64,000 nucleotides of DNA from UBA7359 sp963976795 (GCA_963976795.1 CAXBLT010000012.1:22829-86828), one strand, 5' to 3'; positions 44,094 through 53,541 are shown, counted from the first letter of the stretch. Numbers and translations are program-made. Notes: generated by a model not told the origin, from the letters alone.

Positions 44094-46694
44094 ATGAGAT
44101 TAACTTTAGGCCATAGAATATTTTTTGCATTCAGTGGATTACTCGTCCTTATTCTGGGATTAGCGGCAGGTATAACTTACTATCGAGGCAACGAAATAGC
44201 CGAGCGTGCGGTTATTTCATCACTTGAAAATATTCGTGTTGTACAAGAGGGCTTTGAATCCAGACGTTTTCAACAGCTCGAATTGATTTCTGAAATTTTC
44301 GCATCTGATCCTTATTTCTCGAGTTACGTTGCTGAAGCCGCGGGCAGTGATCTGGGGTTAGGCGGTGAGGTTGATACACAATCTATTGTTGACCTATTAA
44401 TAGAACGCCAACAAGATTTAGGTTTTGATTTTGCAATGGTTTTGGATGGCGATGGAATTGTCATCGCACACACAAATAATCAAACACTCACAGGTACTGA
44501 CATGTCCGATGATAATTTAGCGGGTGATGTCATTCAGTCTCTGGAGTCTGCTACTGGATATTGGTTGCGTGATAATCAAATATTCCAGGCCGCTGTAGTA
44601 CCTTTGGCTAATCAGCAGGATCTGGTTGGTTTCCTTATTACCGGTTTAATTGTCGATAATCAATTTGTCGATGAAATAAAAAATATCAGTGGTTCGGAAC
44701 TTGTTTTTATGACTAATATAAACAATAAACTAGAAGCAGTTGTTAGTACGCTCGATAAAGATGACCTTGCTTTGTTAACGGCAAATAATGACATGATTCA
44801 GTCTGCACTTAATAAAGAACCGATTGAAGTTAAATTAAGTTACGGTAGTTGGTTGGCTACGGTAGCCCCTACAAGTAAAACCAACTCTGAAGGTATCACC
44901 ATTGCGCTAACATCAATTGACGAGGCCGCTGCAGATTTTCGTGCAATAGAAAATGTATTGCTTATCGTGACAGCAATAAGCATTTTGCTTGCCTTACCAC
45001 TTTCTTTGTTACTTTCCCGTGGCCTCTTGTCACCGGTTAGACGTTTGGCAAATGCGGCACAGGTAGCTGCGCGAGGTGATTATCAGCAACAATTTGAGTC
45101 AGCTGGCGGTAACGATGAGTTGGCCCAACTAACTTCTTCTTTCGATATTTTATTGAGTGACCTTAGAGAAAAAAATGATATGCAAGGATACATGACCGAC
45201 CTTGCTAAATATCTGCCTGACTCAGTTGAAAATAAAAGTAGTAACCTTCCCGAGATCAATTTTACAACTGAGGCTGGTAATCTTGCTTTACTAGGAATAG
45301 ATCTGAGACGTTTTGCAAAGCAAGCCGATAAAATGGGGCCTGAAGAAGTCTTTAGCTTATTAAATGCCAGTTTGAAAAACATACATTTAATAGGTAAAGC
45401 ACACGGTGGCCACCTGATTGGCATGCTAGGTCATGTGGTAGTGATTATTTTTAAAGGTCAAGATGAGCACAAACGTGCGCTCTCTGCAGCAGGTGCTGTA
45501 CTCAATAGTTTAATGAATAAAGGCGAAGGTATAGCTGCCGCAGTAAGTGATGGGCATGCTGTAATTGGTAGTGTTCAATTTGGTGAGAGACATTCAGAAA
45601 ATATACTTGGTTCAAGTGTTTTACAGTTAAACAGATTATTAGACGAATCTGTTTCTGGCTATATATTTATCACGCCTAAACTACTAAAACGGATAACATC
45701 TGAAATTCCTGATTTTAAACCAATCGTAGGTAAAGGTGGCGTAAGTAAAGGAAAATTTTATTGTTTAAAGCCTGGTGATGTAGATCAGTTTGAAGTTGAG
45801 TCTGAAGGTGAAACATTACATGGCACACATTTTACCGAAGGCGGAAGTACCACGCTAAAACGAATACATATCGTGCCAGGTATGTCGTTGGGTGGTCGTT
45901 ATGAGATCATTTCAGAATTAGGCGCAGGCGCAATGGGCGTGGTTTACAAGGCGCATGATCATGATTTGAACGATCTGGTTGCGTTGAAGATGTTAAAGGT
46001 TTCTGATGTTGACGGCGCGGATGTTTTTCTAGAAGCAATGAAAAGTGAGATCAAATTAGCACGAAAAATTACGCACCCCGCAGTCTTGCGTACCTATGAC
46101 TACGGTGAGCTTGATTCTGTTCCTTATATCTCTATGGAGTATGTACGTGGCTTAACTTTGAAATATCTTTTAAAACAAAGCGAAAAAATACCTTACTCTG
46201 CGGGCTTACGTATTGCCAAGCAAGTTGCTGCCGGTTTACAAGCTGCGCATGATCAAGGTGTCTTGCATCGAGATATAAAACCCGAGAATGTCATTCTGGA
46301 ACATAATGGTAATGCCAAGATCATGGACTTTGGTATTGCACGTCATGAGTCGGGTGCTGGCTTGGGTGAATTGGAAGGAAGCATCGTCGGTACGCCGCGT
46401 TATGCTGCACCAGAGCAATTACGTGCGGAAAGAGTCGATGTGAGAGCTGATATCTATTCAACCGGTGTGCTTATGTATCATATGTACACTGGGATGTTTC
46501 CGCATAAGGCTAAAAGTATGGCACGTCTTATTAAAGTCAAAAGTACAGATGATCCGATACCTCCTTCTGAATATTGGAAAGAAATTCCTGCCGAACTCGA
46601 AGAGGTGATCATGAAATGTATCGCACGAAAAGTCGGTGATCGCCTTGAGAGCGCAGAAGAACTATTAAGTGCGTTAGAGGTTCTACGCGCCTGA
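44094..46694 (+). CDS. transmembrane sensor Ser/Thr protein kinase with degenerate cyclase domain
   Basis: An 866-residue protein with an uncommon layout. Transmembrane helix 9-30, a periplasmic Cache-like sensor (31-285), a second helix (286-308), HAMP (309-360), then a class III cyclase-like domain (about 395-540). The first metal aspartate is present (Asp403, LLGIDLRRF), but the second is missing (HVVVIIF replaces GDGxMAxF), so it is probably a regulatory, non-catalytic domain. The C-terminal Hanks kinase is complete: P-loop GAGAMG (610-615), Lys632, HRD (725-727), Asn732, DFG (745-747) and APE (772-774). An envelope signal would thus reach a cytoplasmic Ser/Thr kinase. It lies between the cupredoxin and a porin-like gene in one operon. 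Confidence 0.9.
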   Translation: MRLTLGHRIFFAFSGLLVLILGLAAGITYYRGNEIAERAVISSLENIRVVQEGFESRRFQQLELISEIFASDPYFSSYVAEAAGSDLGLGGEVDTQSIVDLLIERQQDLGFDFAMVLDGDGIVIAHTNNQTLTGTDMSDDNLAGDVIQSLESATGYWLRDNQIFQAAVVPLANQQDLVGFLITGLIVDNQFVDEIKNISGSELVFMTNINNKLEAVVSTLDKDDLALLTANNDMIQSALNKEPIEVKLSYGSWLATVAPTSKTNSEGITIALTSIDEAAADFRAIENVLLIVTAISILLALPLSLLLSRGLLSPVRRLANAAQVAARGDYQQQFESAGGNDELAQLTSSFDILLSDLREKNDMQGYMTDLAKYLPDSVENKSSNLPEINFTTEAGNLALLGIDLRRFAKQADKMGPEEVFSLLNASLKNIHLIGKAHGGHLIGMLGHVVVIIFKGQDEHKRALSAAGAVLNSLMNKGEGIAAAVSDGHAVIGSVQFGERHSENILGSSVLQLNRLLDESVSGYIFITPKLLKRITSEIPDFKPIVGKGGVSKGKFYCLKPGDVDQFEVESEGETLHGTHFTEGGSTTLKRIHIVPGMSLGGRYEIISELGAGAMGVVYKAHDHDLNDLVALKMLKVSDVDGADVFLEAMKSEIKLARKITHPAVLRTYDYGELDSVPYISMEYVRGLTLKYLLKQSEKIPYSAGLRIAKQVAAGLQAAHDQGVLHRDIKPENVILEHNGNAKIMDFGIARHESGAGLGELEGSIVGTPRYAAPEQLRAERVDVRADIYSTGVLMYHMYTGMFPHKAKSMARLIKVKSTDDPIPPSEYWKEIPAELEEVIMKCIARKVGDRLESAEELLSALEVLRA

Positions 46695-46710
46695 CAAAGA
46701 GTCAATTTTT

Positions 46711-47832
46711 ATGAGTATAGTATTCAAACAAGTGCGGTCGTTTATTACATTAATGCTGGTTTTTCCCATGTCCCAATCTTTTGCAGATACTAGTTTTGAA
46801 GACTCTCTGGTAGAAGAACTATTAGGGGTTGATGATGCGTTTAATGAGATTCAGGTTTATGGCGATGTGCAATTAAGAGGTGACATCGTACGCGATTTGC
46901 CCCGAGCAGTTGATTCTGATTTCGAAAGAGTAACAGCGCGAGCACGCATTGGTGTTCTCTGGCTAGCAAGTGAGTCTATTGAATTTGGTGTGGCTGCGAA
47001 GGTGAACTGGAGTACAGGATCTGATGCAACGTCACGTATAAATTTTGATAATGAACGTGCGGATGCTGTTTCTATTGATGAGTTATTTACACGCATAAAC
47101 CTCACAGAAAACACATCGTTATTGATCGGGCAAAGCGTATTTCCACTCGTGTTTTCGCCGATGGTTTGGGATGACGATTTAAGACCTCAAGGCGTATCTC
47201 TACAATACAGGCACGAAGTAGGTGACTTTAGTTCTCTTGAGTTTATTGGTGGTGCTTTTTTAGGCAACCATCTATATGGTGATAGTTCACGAATTAATAC
47301 TGCACAAGCAGCATTTCGCTTTGGTGAAGGGACGGCATTGGGCTACCATGCCATCATCTCGGTTCTTGATTTTGGAAACTTGAATGGCTTGGCTCGCAAT
47401 GGTTTACGACGGACTAATTCTGTCGGTGTAGGTGGGGGTTTCGCAGAAGATTTTAATATTGTTGATATTCAGCTCGGTATGAACATGCGCTGGCAAGGCA
47501 TTCCGATTCGTGTCGGTGTCGATTTGCTGAGGAATGTCGATGCAAGTGAAAAAGGCCATGCTGGTCGTGTTGATTTGGTATTAGGTGACAGCCGCGATCA
47601 ACGTGGAATCGAGTTAGGCGTTGCCGCGCAACGTATACAACAAGATGCTGTGTTAGCACCTTTTAATGATGATGATTGGTGGTTTGCGACAAATATGCGC
47701 GGAGTTGCCAGTTGGATCGCATATGGGTTTAGTGACTCCCTACGTGCAAAACTAGCTATTTTTCACGAACGTCTCGATCCTTTGCCGAACAACAATAATC
47801 GTGCGTTACTTGATTTGCAATATACCTTCTAA
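46711..47832 (+). CDS. porin-like outer-membrane beta-barrel protein
   Basis: A 373-residue exported protein (signal ending SQSFADTS). The mature part starts with a short helix (FEDSLVEELLGVDDAFNEI), then long amphipathic strands (IQVYGDVQLRGDIV, IEFGVAAKVNWS, SLQYRHEVGDFSSLEFIGGAFL), ending LLDLQYTF with the aromatic C-terminus of outer-membrane barrels. The family is not recognised with certainty. It follows the sensor kinase by 16 bases and is the last gene of the operon, with a hairpin terminator after it. Confidence 0.8.
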   Translation: MSIVFKQVRSFITLMLVFPMSQSFADTSFEDSLVEELLGVDDAFNEIQVYGDVQLRGDIVRDLPRAVDSDFERVTARARIGVLWLASESIEFGVAAKVNWSTGSDATSRINFDNERADAVSIDELFTRINLTENTSLLIGQSVFPLVFSPMVWDDDLRPQGVSLQYRHEVGDFSSLEFIGGAFLGNHLYGDSSRINTAQAAFRFGEGTALGYHAIISVLDFGNLNGLARNGLRRTNSVGVGGGFAEDFNIVDIQLGMNMRWQGIPIRVGVDLLRNVDASEKGHAGRVDLVLGDSRDQRGIELGVAAQRIQQDAVLAPFNDDDWWFATNMRGVASWIAYGFSDSLRAKLAIFHERLDPLPNNNNRALLDLQYTF

Positions 47833-47855
47833 CTAAATATCCTTAATCTTTATCG

Positions 47856-47885
47856 AAAGCACTGTTTAGGTAGAGTGCTTTTAAA
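47856..47885 (+). terminator. hairpin terminator after the porin-like gene
   Basis: AAAGCACT (47856-47863) pairs perfectly with AGTGCTTT (47874-47881) across a ten-base loop, followed by TTAAATT. The T-run is short, so termination may be partial. Confidence 0.55.
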
Positions 47886-47916
47886 TTAACTATTCTGGAA
47901 AATATTTATTCCCTAA

Positions 47917-48714
47917 ATGAAAGCAGGTTTTTATCAATTTCGACCTTTGTTTGGTAAACCCGAACAAAACTGCAAAAAGATTTTATCTGCATTGGAAACT
48001 GCAGATGCAGATCTCATCGTACTGCCAGAACTCGCTTTATCAGGTTATTACTTTAAAAATAAAAGAGAATCCTTAAAACATGCAGAAGATCCTGAAAACA
48101 GCAAAATACTGGATTCAATTATCAGCCTTTCGAAACAAAAAAATATGCATATTGTGCTTGGTTTTGCCGAGAAACAGGGAGAGCAGTGTTTCAACAGTTC
48201 TGCGTTAATTGGCCCAGAGGGTATCAAACATATTTATCGCAAGGTTCATCTCTTCAACGAAGAGAAATTTTGTTTTGATCCAGGTGATACGCCATTTATT
48301 GTGAATGATATTAATGGTGTGAAAATTGGCATGATGATTTGTTTTGATTGGGTGTTTCCTGAAGTAACGCGTGTTTTAGTTATGCAGGGCGCTCAAATAA
48401 TTTGTCAGCCCTCTAATCTCGTTCTCACTTTTTGTCAGCAAACGATGTTGGCGCGATGTATAGAAAATAAAGTATTTGCCATCACCGCGAATCGTTACGG
48501 TATAGATAAGAGACCACAAGGAAGTTTAAAGTTTACCGGCAAGAGTCAAGTTGTTGCGCCAGGCGGTAAGTTATTGCATCGTGCGGCTTCGCAACGTGAA
48601 GCTTTATTTATTACCGAAATAAATCCTACAGAGGCAGATGATAAAATGATCACACAGCATAATGATGTGCTTAAGGACCGTCGTCCGGAATTTTATAGAT
48701 TACTTAACAATTAA
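47917..48714 (+). CDS. carbon-nitrogen hydrolase family protein (nitrilase superfamily)
   Basis: A 265-residue amidase-like enzyme. The catalytic triad is visible: Glu38 (VLPELALSGY), Lys109 (YRKVHLF) and Cys142 (MMICFDWVFPEV). It hydrolyses a carbon-nitrogen bond of an amide or N-carbamoyl compound in the cytoplasm; the substrate is not predictable. It starts at ATG with no obvious Shine-Dalgarno sequence. It precedes rraA by 15 bases. Confidence 0.88.
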   Translation: MKAGFYQFRPLFGKPEQNCKKILSALETADADLIVLPELALSGYYFKNKRESLKHAEDPENSKILDSIISLSKQKNMHIVLGFAEKQGEQCFNSSALIGPEGIKHIYRKVHLFNEEKFCFDPGDTPFIVNDINGVKIGMMICFDWVFPEVTRVLVMQGAQIICQPSNLVLTFCQQTMLARCIENKVFAITANRYGIDKRPQGSLKFTGKSQVVAPGGKLLHRAASQREALFITEINPTEADDKMITQHNDVLKDRRPEFYRLLNN

Positions 48715-48729
48715 TAACAGGAAAGACAT

Positions 48730-49209
48730 ATGAGTTTTGCTACAGCTGACCTTTACGATGAATATGGCGAAGACCTACAAATCGCAACGCCAATGTTTAA
48801 TGATTATGGTGGTAATAAACAATTTTCTGGGCCTGCCGCAACAGTAAAAGTATTTGAAGATAATTCATTAGTTCGTGCAGCATTGGAAGAACCTGGTGAA
48901 GGCAAAGTTTTAGTAGTGGAAGGCGGCGCTTCCTTGCGGTGCGCACTACTCGGCGATATGTTGGCAGAGTTAGGCGTCAAAAATGGTTGGGTCGGTGTGA
49001 TTGTCTATGGCTGTATCCGCGACTCAGCAATGATTGGTAAGATGAGTATTGGTGTTAAGGCGTTAAACACAAACCCACGAAAGAGCGTTAAAAAAGGTGC
49101 GGGTGAACGGGATGTTGTTGTGACTTTTGCAGACGTAACGATTACCCCAGGTGATTATATTTACGCCGATGAAGATGGATTTGTTGTCTCAAAAAATAAA
49201 TTGAAGTAA
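48730..49209 (+). CDS. rraA: ribonuclease E activity regulator RraA / 4-hydroxy-4-methyl-2-oxoglutarate aldolase family
   Basis: A 159-residue protein of the RraA fold: TADLYDEYGEDLQIATPMFNDYGG, VLVVEGGASLRCALLGDMLAE, VYGCIRDSAMI and ADEDGFVVS. In E. coli the protein inhibits RNase E; homologues can act as metal-dependent aldolases through the GxxRD motif, here GCIRD, which is kept. A GGAAAG ribosome-binding site precedes the ATG. Confidence 0.92.
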   Translation: MSFATADLYDEYGEDLQIATPMFNDYGGNKQFSGPAATVKVFEDNSLVRAALEEPGEGKVLVVEGGASLRCALLGDMLAELGVKNGWVGVIVYGCIRDSAMIGKMSIGVKALNTNPRKSVKKGAGERDVVVTFADVTITPGDYIYADEDGFVVSKNKLK

Positions 49210-49236
49210 TCATTTTTATATATAGAGTGCCGTCAA

Positions 49237-49923
49237 ATGAGAAAATTTAAGTTGCTTATCATCAGTCTGTTGTTATCTGTTTCTAGCTTTCCAAACTACG
49301 CGCATGAAAATGAACCGCTATTTAATCAGGTTAATTTACAGGCGCAAGCTGAGCGCGAAATACCTAATGATCAATTGACAGTTACGCTTGCTGTCGAAGA
49401 AGAGGGGAAAGAGGCGGTAAAGATTACCAATAAGATTAATCAAGACATGGCTTGGGCATTAAAGATTGTTGGTGAAGGAAATGAAATTGCCACCCGCACT
49501 CAAGCTTATAATACGTACCCCATCTATGATAAGAGAACTATAATTGGCTGGCGCGCGATACAACAACTAGAACTTAAGAGCACTAATATTACGGTGTTGT
49601 CAGAGTTGGTCGGAAAATTACAAAGCCGATTACAAGTTAAAAATATGAATTTTAGCCCAACACGAGGAACACAGGTTCAATATGAAAATGAATTGATTGA
49701 AGAGGCTATGATTGCATTTAAACAAAGAATCAATATTATTAAAAAACATATGGATGAAAAAAATGTCCGTATTGTGAACCTGCATGTCAATACAGGTGGA
49801 GGGCATAGTCGACCGATCTACGCTGAAAGTCGCATGATGGCAATGGATAAGAGTGCCCCTGCAGTTGAAGCAGGCACGAGTAAGATTACTGTGACAGTTT
49901 CTGGCTCAGTCCAATTCTTCTGA
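49237..49923 (+). CDS. SIMPL domain-containing (DUF541) exported protein
   Basis: A 228-residue protein with a signal peptide (cleavage near NYAHE). The SIMPL fold is indicated by VNLQAQAEREIPNDQLTVTLAVEEEG, RTQAYNTYPIYDKRTIIGWRAIQQLELKS and the C-terminal TVSGSVQFF. Members are periplasmic or outer-membrane proteins linked to stress resistance; the mechanism is unknown. It follows rraA by 27 bases. Confidence 0.85.
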   Translation: MRKFKLLIISLLLSVSSFPNYAHENEPLFNQVNLQAQAEREIPNDQLTVTLAVEEEGKEAVKITNKINQDMAWALKIVGEGNEIATRTQAYNTYPIYDKRTIIGWRAIQQLELKSTNITVLSELVGKLQSRLQVKNMNFSPTRGTQVQYENELIEEAMIAFKQRINIIKKHMDEKNVRIVNLHVNTGGGHSRPIYAESRMMAMDKSAPAVEAGTSKITVTVSGSVQFF

Positions 49924-49945
49924 AAATTCATAATTTTTAATCGAC

Positions 49946-50638
49946 ATGGATAAAATAGAACAACGAGAAAAGCGGACAAACATGATTTTCATGCTTATCG
50001 GTTTTATTCTGGTTGTCGGTTTATTGCTTCTTTATCGTGAAGGTGTTGTTTGGTTCTCTTCAGCTCGATGGTCTGACGTTTCAATTATTAGCTGGGTTTC
50101 GATTAGCGCTATTCTTGGCAGTGCCTTGGTCGTTCAGTATTTTTTTCTAATGTTGTTACGATATAGCATGGTCAAATATTTTGTACTTTGGTTTATCCCT
50201 ATAATTTGGTTGTTCAATAATGGCATTGTCGCATTACATCGGTTTTTTGATTGGACGACAGATATTGTCTCTCCAGTAGGGTGGATTCCACTAGGAGATT
50301 TATTAGGTTGGTTGTTAAGTGCTGTGTATGCCCCTTTGCTTTTAGCTAGCGGGGTTACCATTGCGATTATTGACTCAAGTAGCTCTATGCTGACTCAGGC
50401 ATGTTATTATGCAGGCATGGCTATGGACGTTGTTAATATTTCGCCCTGGAATATTATTTCGTATAGCATGAATTTCCTCAGCGTACTGTGGGATCTCATA
50501 TCAAACTCCTTTGTACAGGAGGTCGCTTCGTTGCAGGTTGATAATCGACAGTTTCTGGAGTTTAACTTGTCTAATACATTCAGCTTGTCTTACTGGGTCT
50601 TAAGTATTGGATACAGTCTTAGCTGTCTTATTGTCTGA
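49946..50638 (+). CDS. uncharacterised membrane protein
   Basis: A 230-residue protein with about five hydrophobic segments (roughly 14-30, 45-72, 78-95, 115-140 and 210-228) separated by short loops. There are no conserved catalytic residues that I recognise and no known family. It starts 22 bases after the SIMPL gene, so it may be its partner. It ends with TGA at 50636-50638, directly against the stop of the convergent DUF3012 gene, leaving no intergenic base. Confidence 0.7.
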   Translation: MDKIEQREKRTNMIFMLIGFILVVGLLLLYREGVVWFSSARWSDVSIISWVSISAILGSALVVQYFFLMLLRYSMVKYFVLWFIPIIWLFNNGIVALHRFFDWTTDIVSPVGWIPLGDLLGWLLSAVYAPLLLASGVTIAIIDSSSSMLTQACYYAGMAMDVVNISPWNIISYSMNFLSVLWDLISNSFVQEVASLQVDNRQFLEFNLSNTFSLSYWVLSIGYSLSCLIV

Positions 50639-50806
50639 TTAAAAAATACAACTTTTTGTAAAGTCAGCTGCTTCATTGGCTGTCCAGTCCCCTTTTGGCT
50701 TTTCTTTCATTTGGGCACACCATTCTTTACTGCCAACTTCTGGTGCGCAACCACTCAGAAAAAACAATGAAAATGTCAAAGATATTACGATTAAAAATTT
50801 ATTCAT
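50639..50806 (-). CDS. DUF3012 family small lipoprotein
   Basis: A 55-residue protein: hydrophobic signal with lipobox LSGC (lipid Cys20), then APEVGSKEWCAQMKEKPKGD, WTANEAADFTKSCIF. The pattern SKEWC-x2-MKEKPKGDWTANEA and the CIF ending are those of DUF3012. Two further cysteines (30 and 53) could form a disulfide. GGAG lies upstream of the ATG. The function is unknown. It is transcribed downstream of hemL on the minus strand, with 11 bases between them. Confidence 0.85.
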   Translation of the reverse strand: MNKFLIVISLTFSLFFLSGCAPEVGSKEWCAQMKEKPKGDWTANEAADFTKSCIF

Positions 50807-50817
50807 GTTTTTCTCCA

Positions 50818-52095
50818 TTAACGTAATGTGGGAAATATTGTTTTTACAGATGCGATAGTTGCGTCTATATCGTCATTCGTATGCGTAACCGAGACAAACC
50901 CCGCTTCATAGGGTGAGGGTGCAAGATAGATTCCAGCTTTAAGCATAGCGTGAAAGAATTGGTTAAACTGTTCAGTGTTACAATTCATGACTTGTTCAAA
51001 AGAAGTGATAGAGTCTTCTTCTGTAAAAAATAACCCAAACATTCCACCAACGTGATTTGTGCTTAGCGGGATGTTATAAGCATTGGCCTGTTCTTTCAAT
51101 CCAGCCAATAACCTTTCTGTCTTTGCAGTTAATAGATCAAAAAAAGATTCATCAGAAATAATCTCAAGTGTGGTCAAGCCTGCAGTCATGGCGATTGGAT
51201 TTCCCGATAATGTCCCTGCCTGATAGACCGGGCCATCTGGAGCAATATAATCCATTATTTCTTTTTTACCGCCAAAGGCACCAACAGGCATCCCACCACC
51301 AATAACTTTACCGAGCACGGTTAAGTCAGGTGTGATGCTGTAGATTGATTGAGCACCGCCTAATGCGACACGAAAACCGGTCATGACTTCATCAAAGATC
51401 AAAACGGATTGATGTTTAGTGCAAACTTCTCTCAATGTATTAAGAAAATCAACTGAGCCAGGGACGCAATTCATATTACCGGCTATGGGTTCAACAATAA
51501 TAGCGGCTATTTGATCGCCGATACCTGAGAAGACCGTTTTTACCTGATCTGCATCATTAAAAGATAGTGTGATCGTATGTTGTGCAAGGTCTGCCGGAAC
51601 CCCTGGTGATGTTGGTACCCCCAGTGTTAGTGCGCCAGATCCTGCTTTTACTAATAATGAGTCTGCATGTCCGTGATAACAGCCTTCAAATTTAACTATT
51701 TTATCTCTACCGGTAAAACCGCGCGCAAGTCTGATCGCGCTCATCGCAGCTTCCGTTCCGGAACTGACCATCCGCACTTTTTCAATAGAGGGCATGAGTT
51801 CGCATACTTTATTTGCCATACGCGTTTCAATTTCTGTTGGAGCACCGAAACTGAGCCCTTTTCCTGCAGCTTTCTGAACCGCCTGGATAACATCGGGATG
51901 GGCATGTCCTAATATCATTGGTCCCCATGAGCCTACATAATCGATATACCGTTTATTGTTGCTATCGTATAAATAAGGACCTATAGCATGATCAATAAAT
52001 AGTGGTGTGCCAGAAACTGATTTAAAGGCACGCACAGGAGAATTAACACCGCCCGGGATATGTTGTTTTGCTGCACTAAATAATTCGTTGTCCAT
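50818..52095 (-). CDS. hemL: glutamate-1-semialdehyde 2,1-aminomutase
   Basis: A 425-residue PLP enzyme giving 5-aminolevulinate in the C5 route to haem. Signatures are QHIPGGVNSPVRAFK, FEGCYHGHADSLLVKAGSG, FDEVMTGFRVALGGAQ and the PLP lysine Lys263 (LTVLGKVIGGGMPVGAFGG). The length is standard. It lies downstream of thiE and thiD in the same direction, a common gammaproteobacterial order. Confidence 0.97.
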   Translation of the reverse strand: MDNELFSAAKQHIPGGVNSPVRAFKSVSGTPLFIDHAIGPYLYDSNNKRYIDYVGSWGPMILGHAHPDVIQAVQKAAGKGLSFGAPTEIETRMANKVCELMPSIEKVRMVSSGTEAAMSAIRLARGFTGRDKIVKFEGCYHGHADSLLVKAGSGALTLGVPTSPGVPADLAQHTITLSFNDADQVKTVFSGIGDQIAAIIVEPIAGNMNCVPGSVDFLNTLREVCTKHQSVLIFDEVMTGFRVALGGAQSIYSITPDLTVLGKVIGGGMPVGAFGGKKEIMDYIAPDGPVYQAGTLSGNPIAMTAGLTTLEIISDESFFDLLTAKTERLLAGLKEQANAYNIPLSTNHVGGMFGLFFTEEDSITSFEQVMNCNTEQFNQFFHAMLKAGIYLAPSPYEAGFVSVTHTNDDIDATIASVKTIFPTLR

Positions 52096-52104
52096 GATCT
52101 CTAG

Positions 52105-52731
52105 CTATTTAATAAATAAATTTTTATAGGCCAAGGTTGCTTCGATAGTGTTTGTTGATGAATAAATTCCACTAATGATGGCCAAAAAATCAACCTTGGC
52201 ATTAATTAATTGTTTTCCATTTTCCGGTGTTATGCCGCCTATGGCAACCACAGGGATGTTAAATTTTTCTTTTGATTTAATAATCAGTTCGATGTCCGCT
52301 TTAGCGGCTTCAGGTTTGGTGGTCGATGGAAAAAAAGATCCAAATGCAATGTAGTCAGCACCAGATCGCTCGGCAATTATGGCGCGATTAAAATCGTTAT
52401 AACACGAAATACCGATGATTTTATTCCCGAGAACCTTTCTTGCGGTGTCAATACTTGTATCATGCTGACCTAAGTGTACGCCATCAGCAGCTATTTCTTT
52501 AGCAAGGTTTAAATCATCATTAACGATAAATGGAGTTTTATATTGTTGACAGAGAGACTGCAATTCCAACGCAAGTCCTAGTCTTCTTTCTTTGTCTTTA
52601 GTTTTATTGCGATATTGAAATAACGCTATGCCAGCACTAAGAATAATCTCGGTTTTTCTTAATAATTCATCAGGCGTTATATTTTCACAGTCCGTGATGA
52701 CATAGACTCCTGCTTTGTTAAGCATATTCAT
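52105..52731 (-). CDS. thiE: thiamine-phosphate synthase
   Basis: A 208-residue TIM-barrel enzyme that joins the hydroxymethylpyrimidine and thiazole halves of thiamine. Motifs are VYVITD, LFQYRNKTKD, FIVNDDLNLAKEIAADGVHLGQHD, IGISCYN, YIAFGSFFPSTTKP and VVAIGGITPEN. It lies between thiD (upstream) and hemL (downstream), nine bases from the latter. Confidence 0.95.
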   Translation of the reverse strand: MNMLNKAGVYVITDCENITPDELLRKTEIILSAGIALFQYRNKTKDKERRLGLALELQSLCQQYKTPFIVNDDLNLAKEIAADGVHLGQHDTSIDTARKVLGNKIIGISCYNDFNRAIIAERSGADYIAFGSFFPSTTKPEAAKADIELIIKSKEKFNIPVVAIGGITPENGKQLINAKVDFLAIISGIYSSTNTIEATLAYKNLFIK

Positions 52732-52752
52732 ATGGGGTGATCCGTTTTAAGG

Positions 52753-53541
52753 CTATTTTGGTTGATAGAAACGATCAGGTTGAGCTTGCCCTCGGCCAAG
52801 GTTTAGTCCATGTTTTAGTGATAACCATGTGTATTCCTGAGCTTTTTCTACAGCTGTTTTTAAATCGTTACCTAATGCTAGTAGTGCTGCAATCCTTGAA
52901 GATAAGGTGCAGCCTGAACCATGAAATGTATCTGGCAATCTTTCCCAATGATATTCGACTAGAGAGTTGTGTTTTGTGTACAGGGAATTTACGACCTCTT
53001 TTGTCTCAGCATGCGTACCTGTAATTAATACTGATTCAGCACCATAATTCAATAATGTATTTGCAGCAGTATTTATGTCATCTTCCTGTGTAAGTAATGT
53101 GGCTTCTATGACATTTGGTGTAATTAGTGTTGTTAACGGCAATAATGATGTGAGTAGGTTTTTACAAATCTCATCATCTGAAAATTTCTTTCCCGTTGTG
53201 GCACTCATCACCGGGTCGAGTACAACAGGCACTTTTAATTCAGCCAACTCGTTCACTATAACTTCCAATAGTTTGATACATCCAATCATGCCAATTTTGC
53301 AGGCAGAGATATCCATGTCTTCTAAAATGAGACTGATCTGATTTCTAAACGGTCCTGGATCTTGTGGCAGGACATCAACAACCTGGTTTGTATTTTGTGT
53401 CGTTAGTGACGTGATCACACTCGCAGCATGGCATCCCGCGTTTGCAATACTTTCTATGTCCGCTTGTATTCCGGCTCCGCCACTTGGGTCATGCCCTGCG
53501 ATCACAAGAACAACAGGTTTTTGATTATTGCTATTGGTCAT
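52753..53541 (-). CDS. thiD: bifunctional hydroxymethylpyrimidine kinase/phosphomethylpyrimidine kinase
   Basis: A 262-residue ribokinase-like enzyme phosphorylating HMP and HMP-phosphate for thiamine synthesis. Motifs are VLVIAGHDPSGGAGIQADIESI, VPVVLDPVMSATTG, LITPNVIEA, SVLITGTH and the anion hole FHGSGCTLSSRIAALLALG. It is the first gene of thiD-thiE-hemL. The gap to the divergent rubredoxin gene is only 62 bases, so there is no room for a TPP riboswitch. Confidence 0.95.
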   Translation of the reverse strand: MTNSNNQKPVVLVIAGHDPSGGAGIQADIESIANAGCHAASVITSLTTQNTNQVVDVLPQDPGPFRNQISLILEDMDISACKIGMIGCIKLLEVIVNELAELKVPVVLDPVMSATTGKKFSDDEICKNLLTSLLPLTTLITPNVIEATLLTQEDDINTAANTLLNYGAESVLITGTHAETKEVVNSLYTKHNSLVEYHWERLPDTFHGSGCTLSSRIAALLALGNDLKTAVEKAQEYTWLSLKHGLNLGRGQAQPDRFYQPK

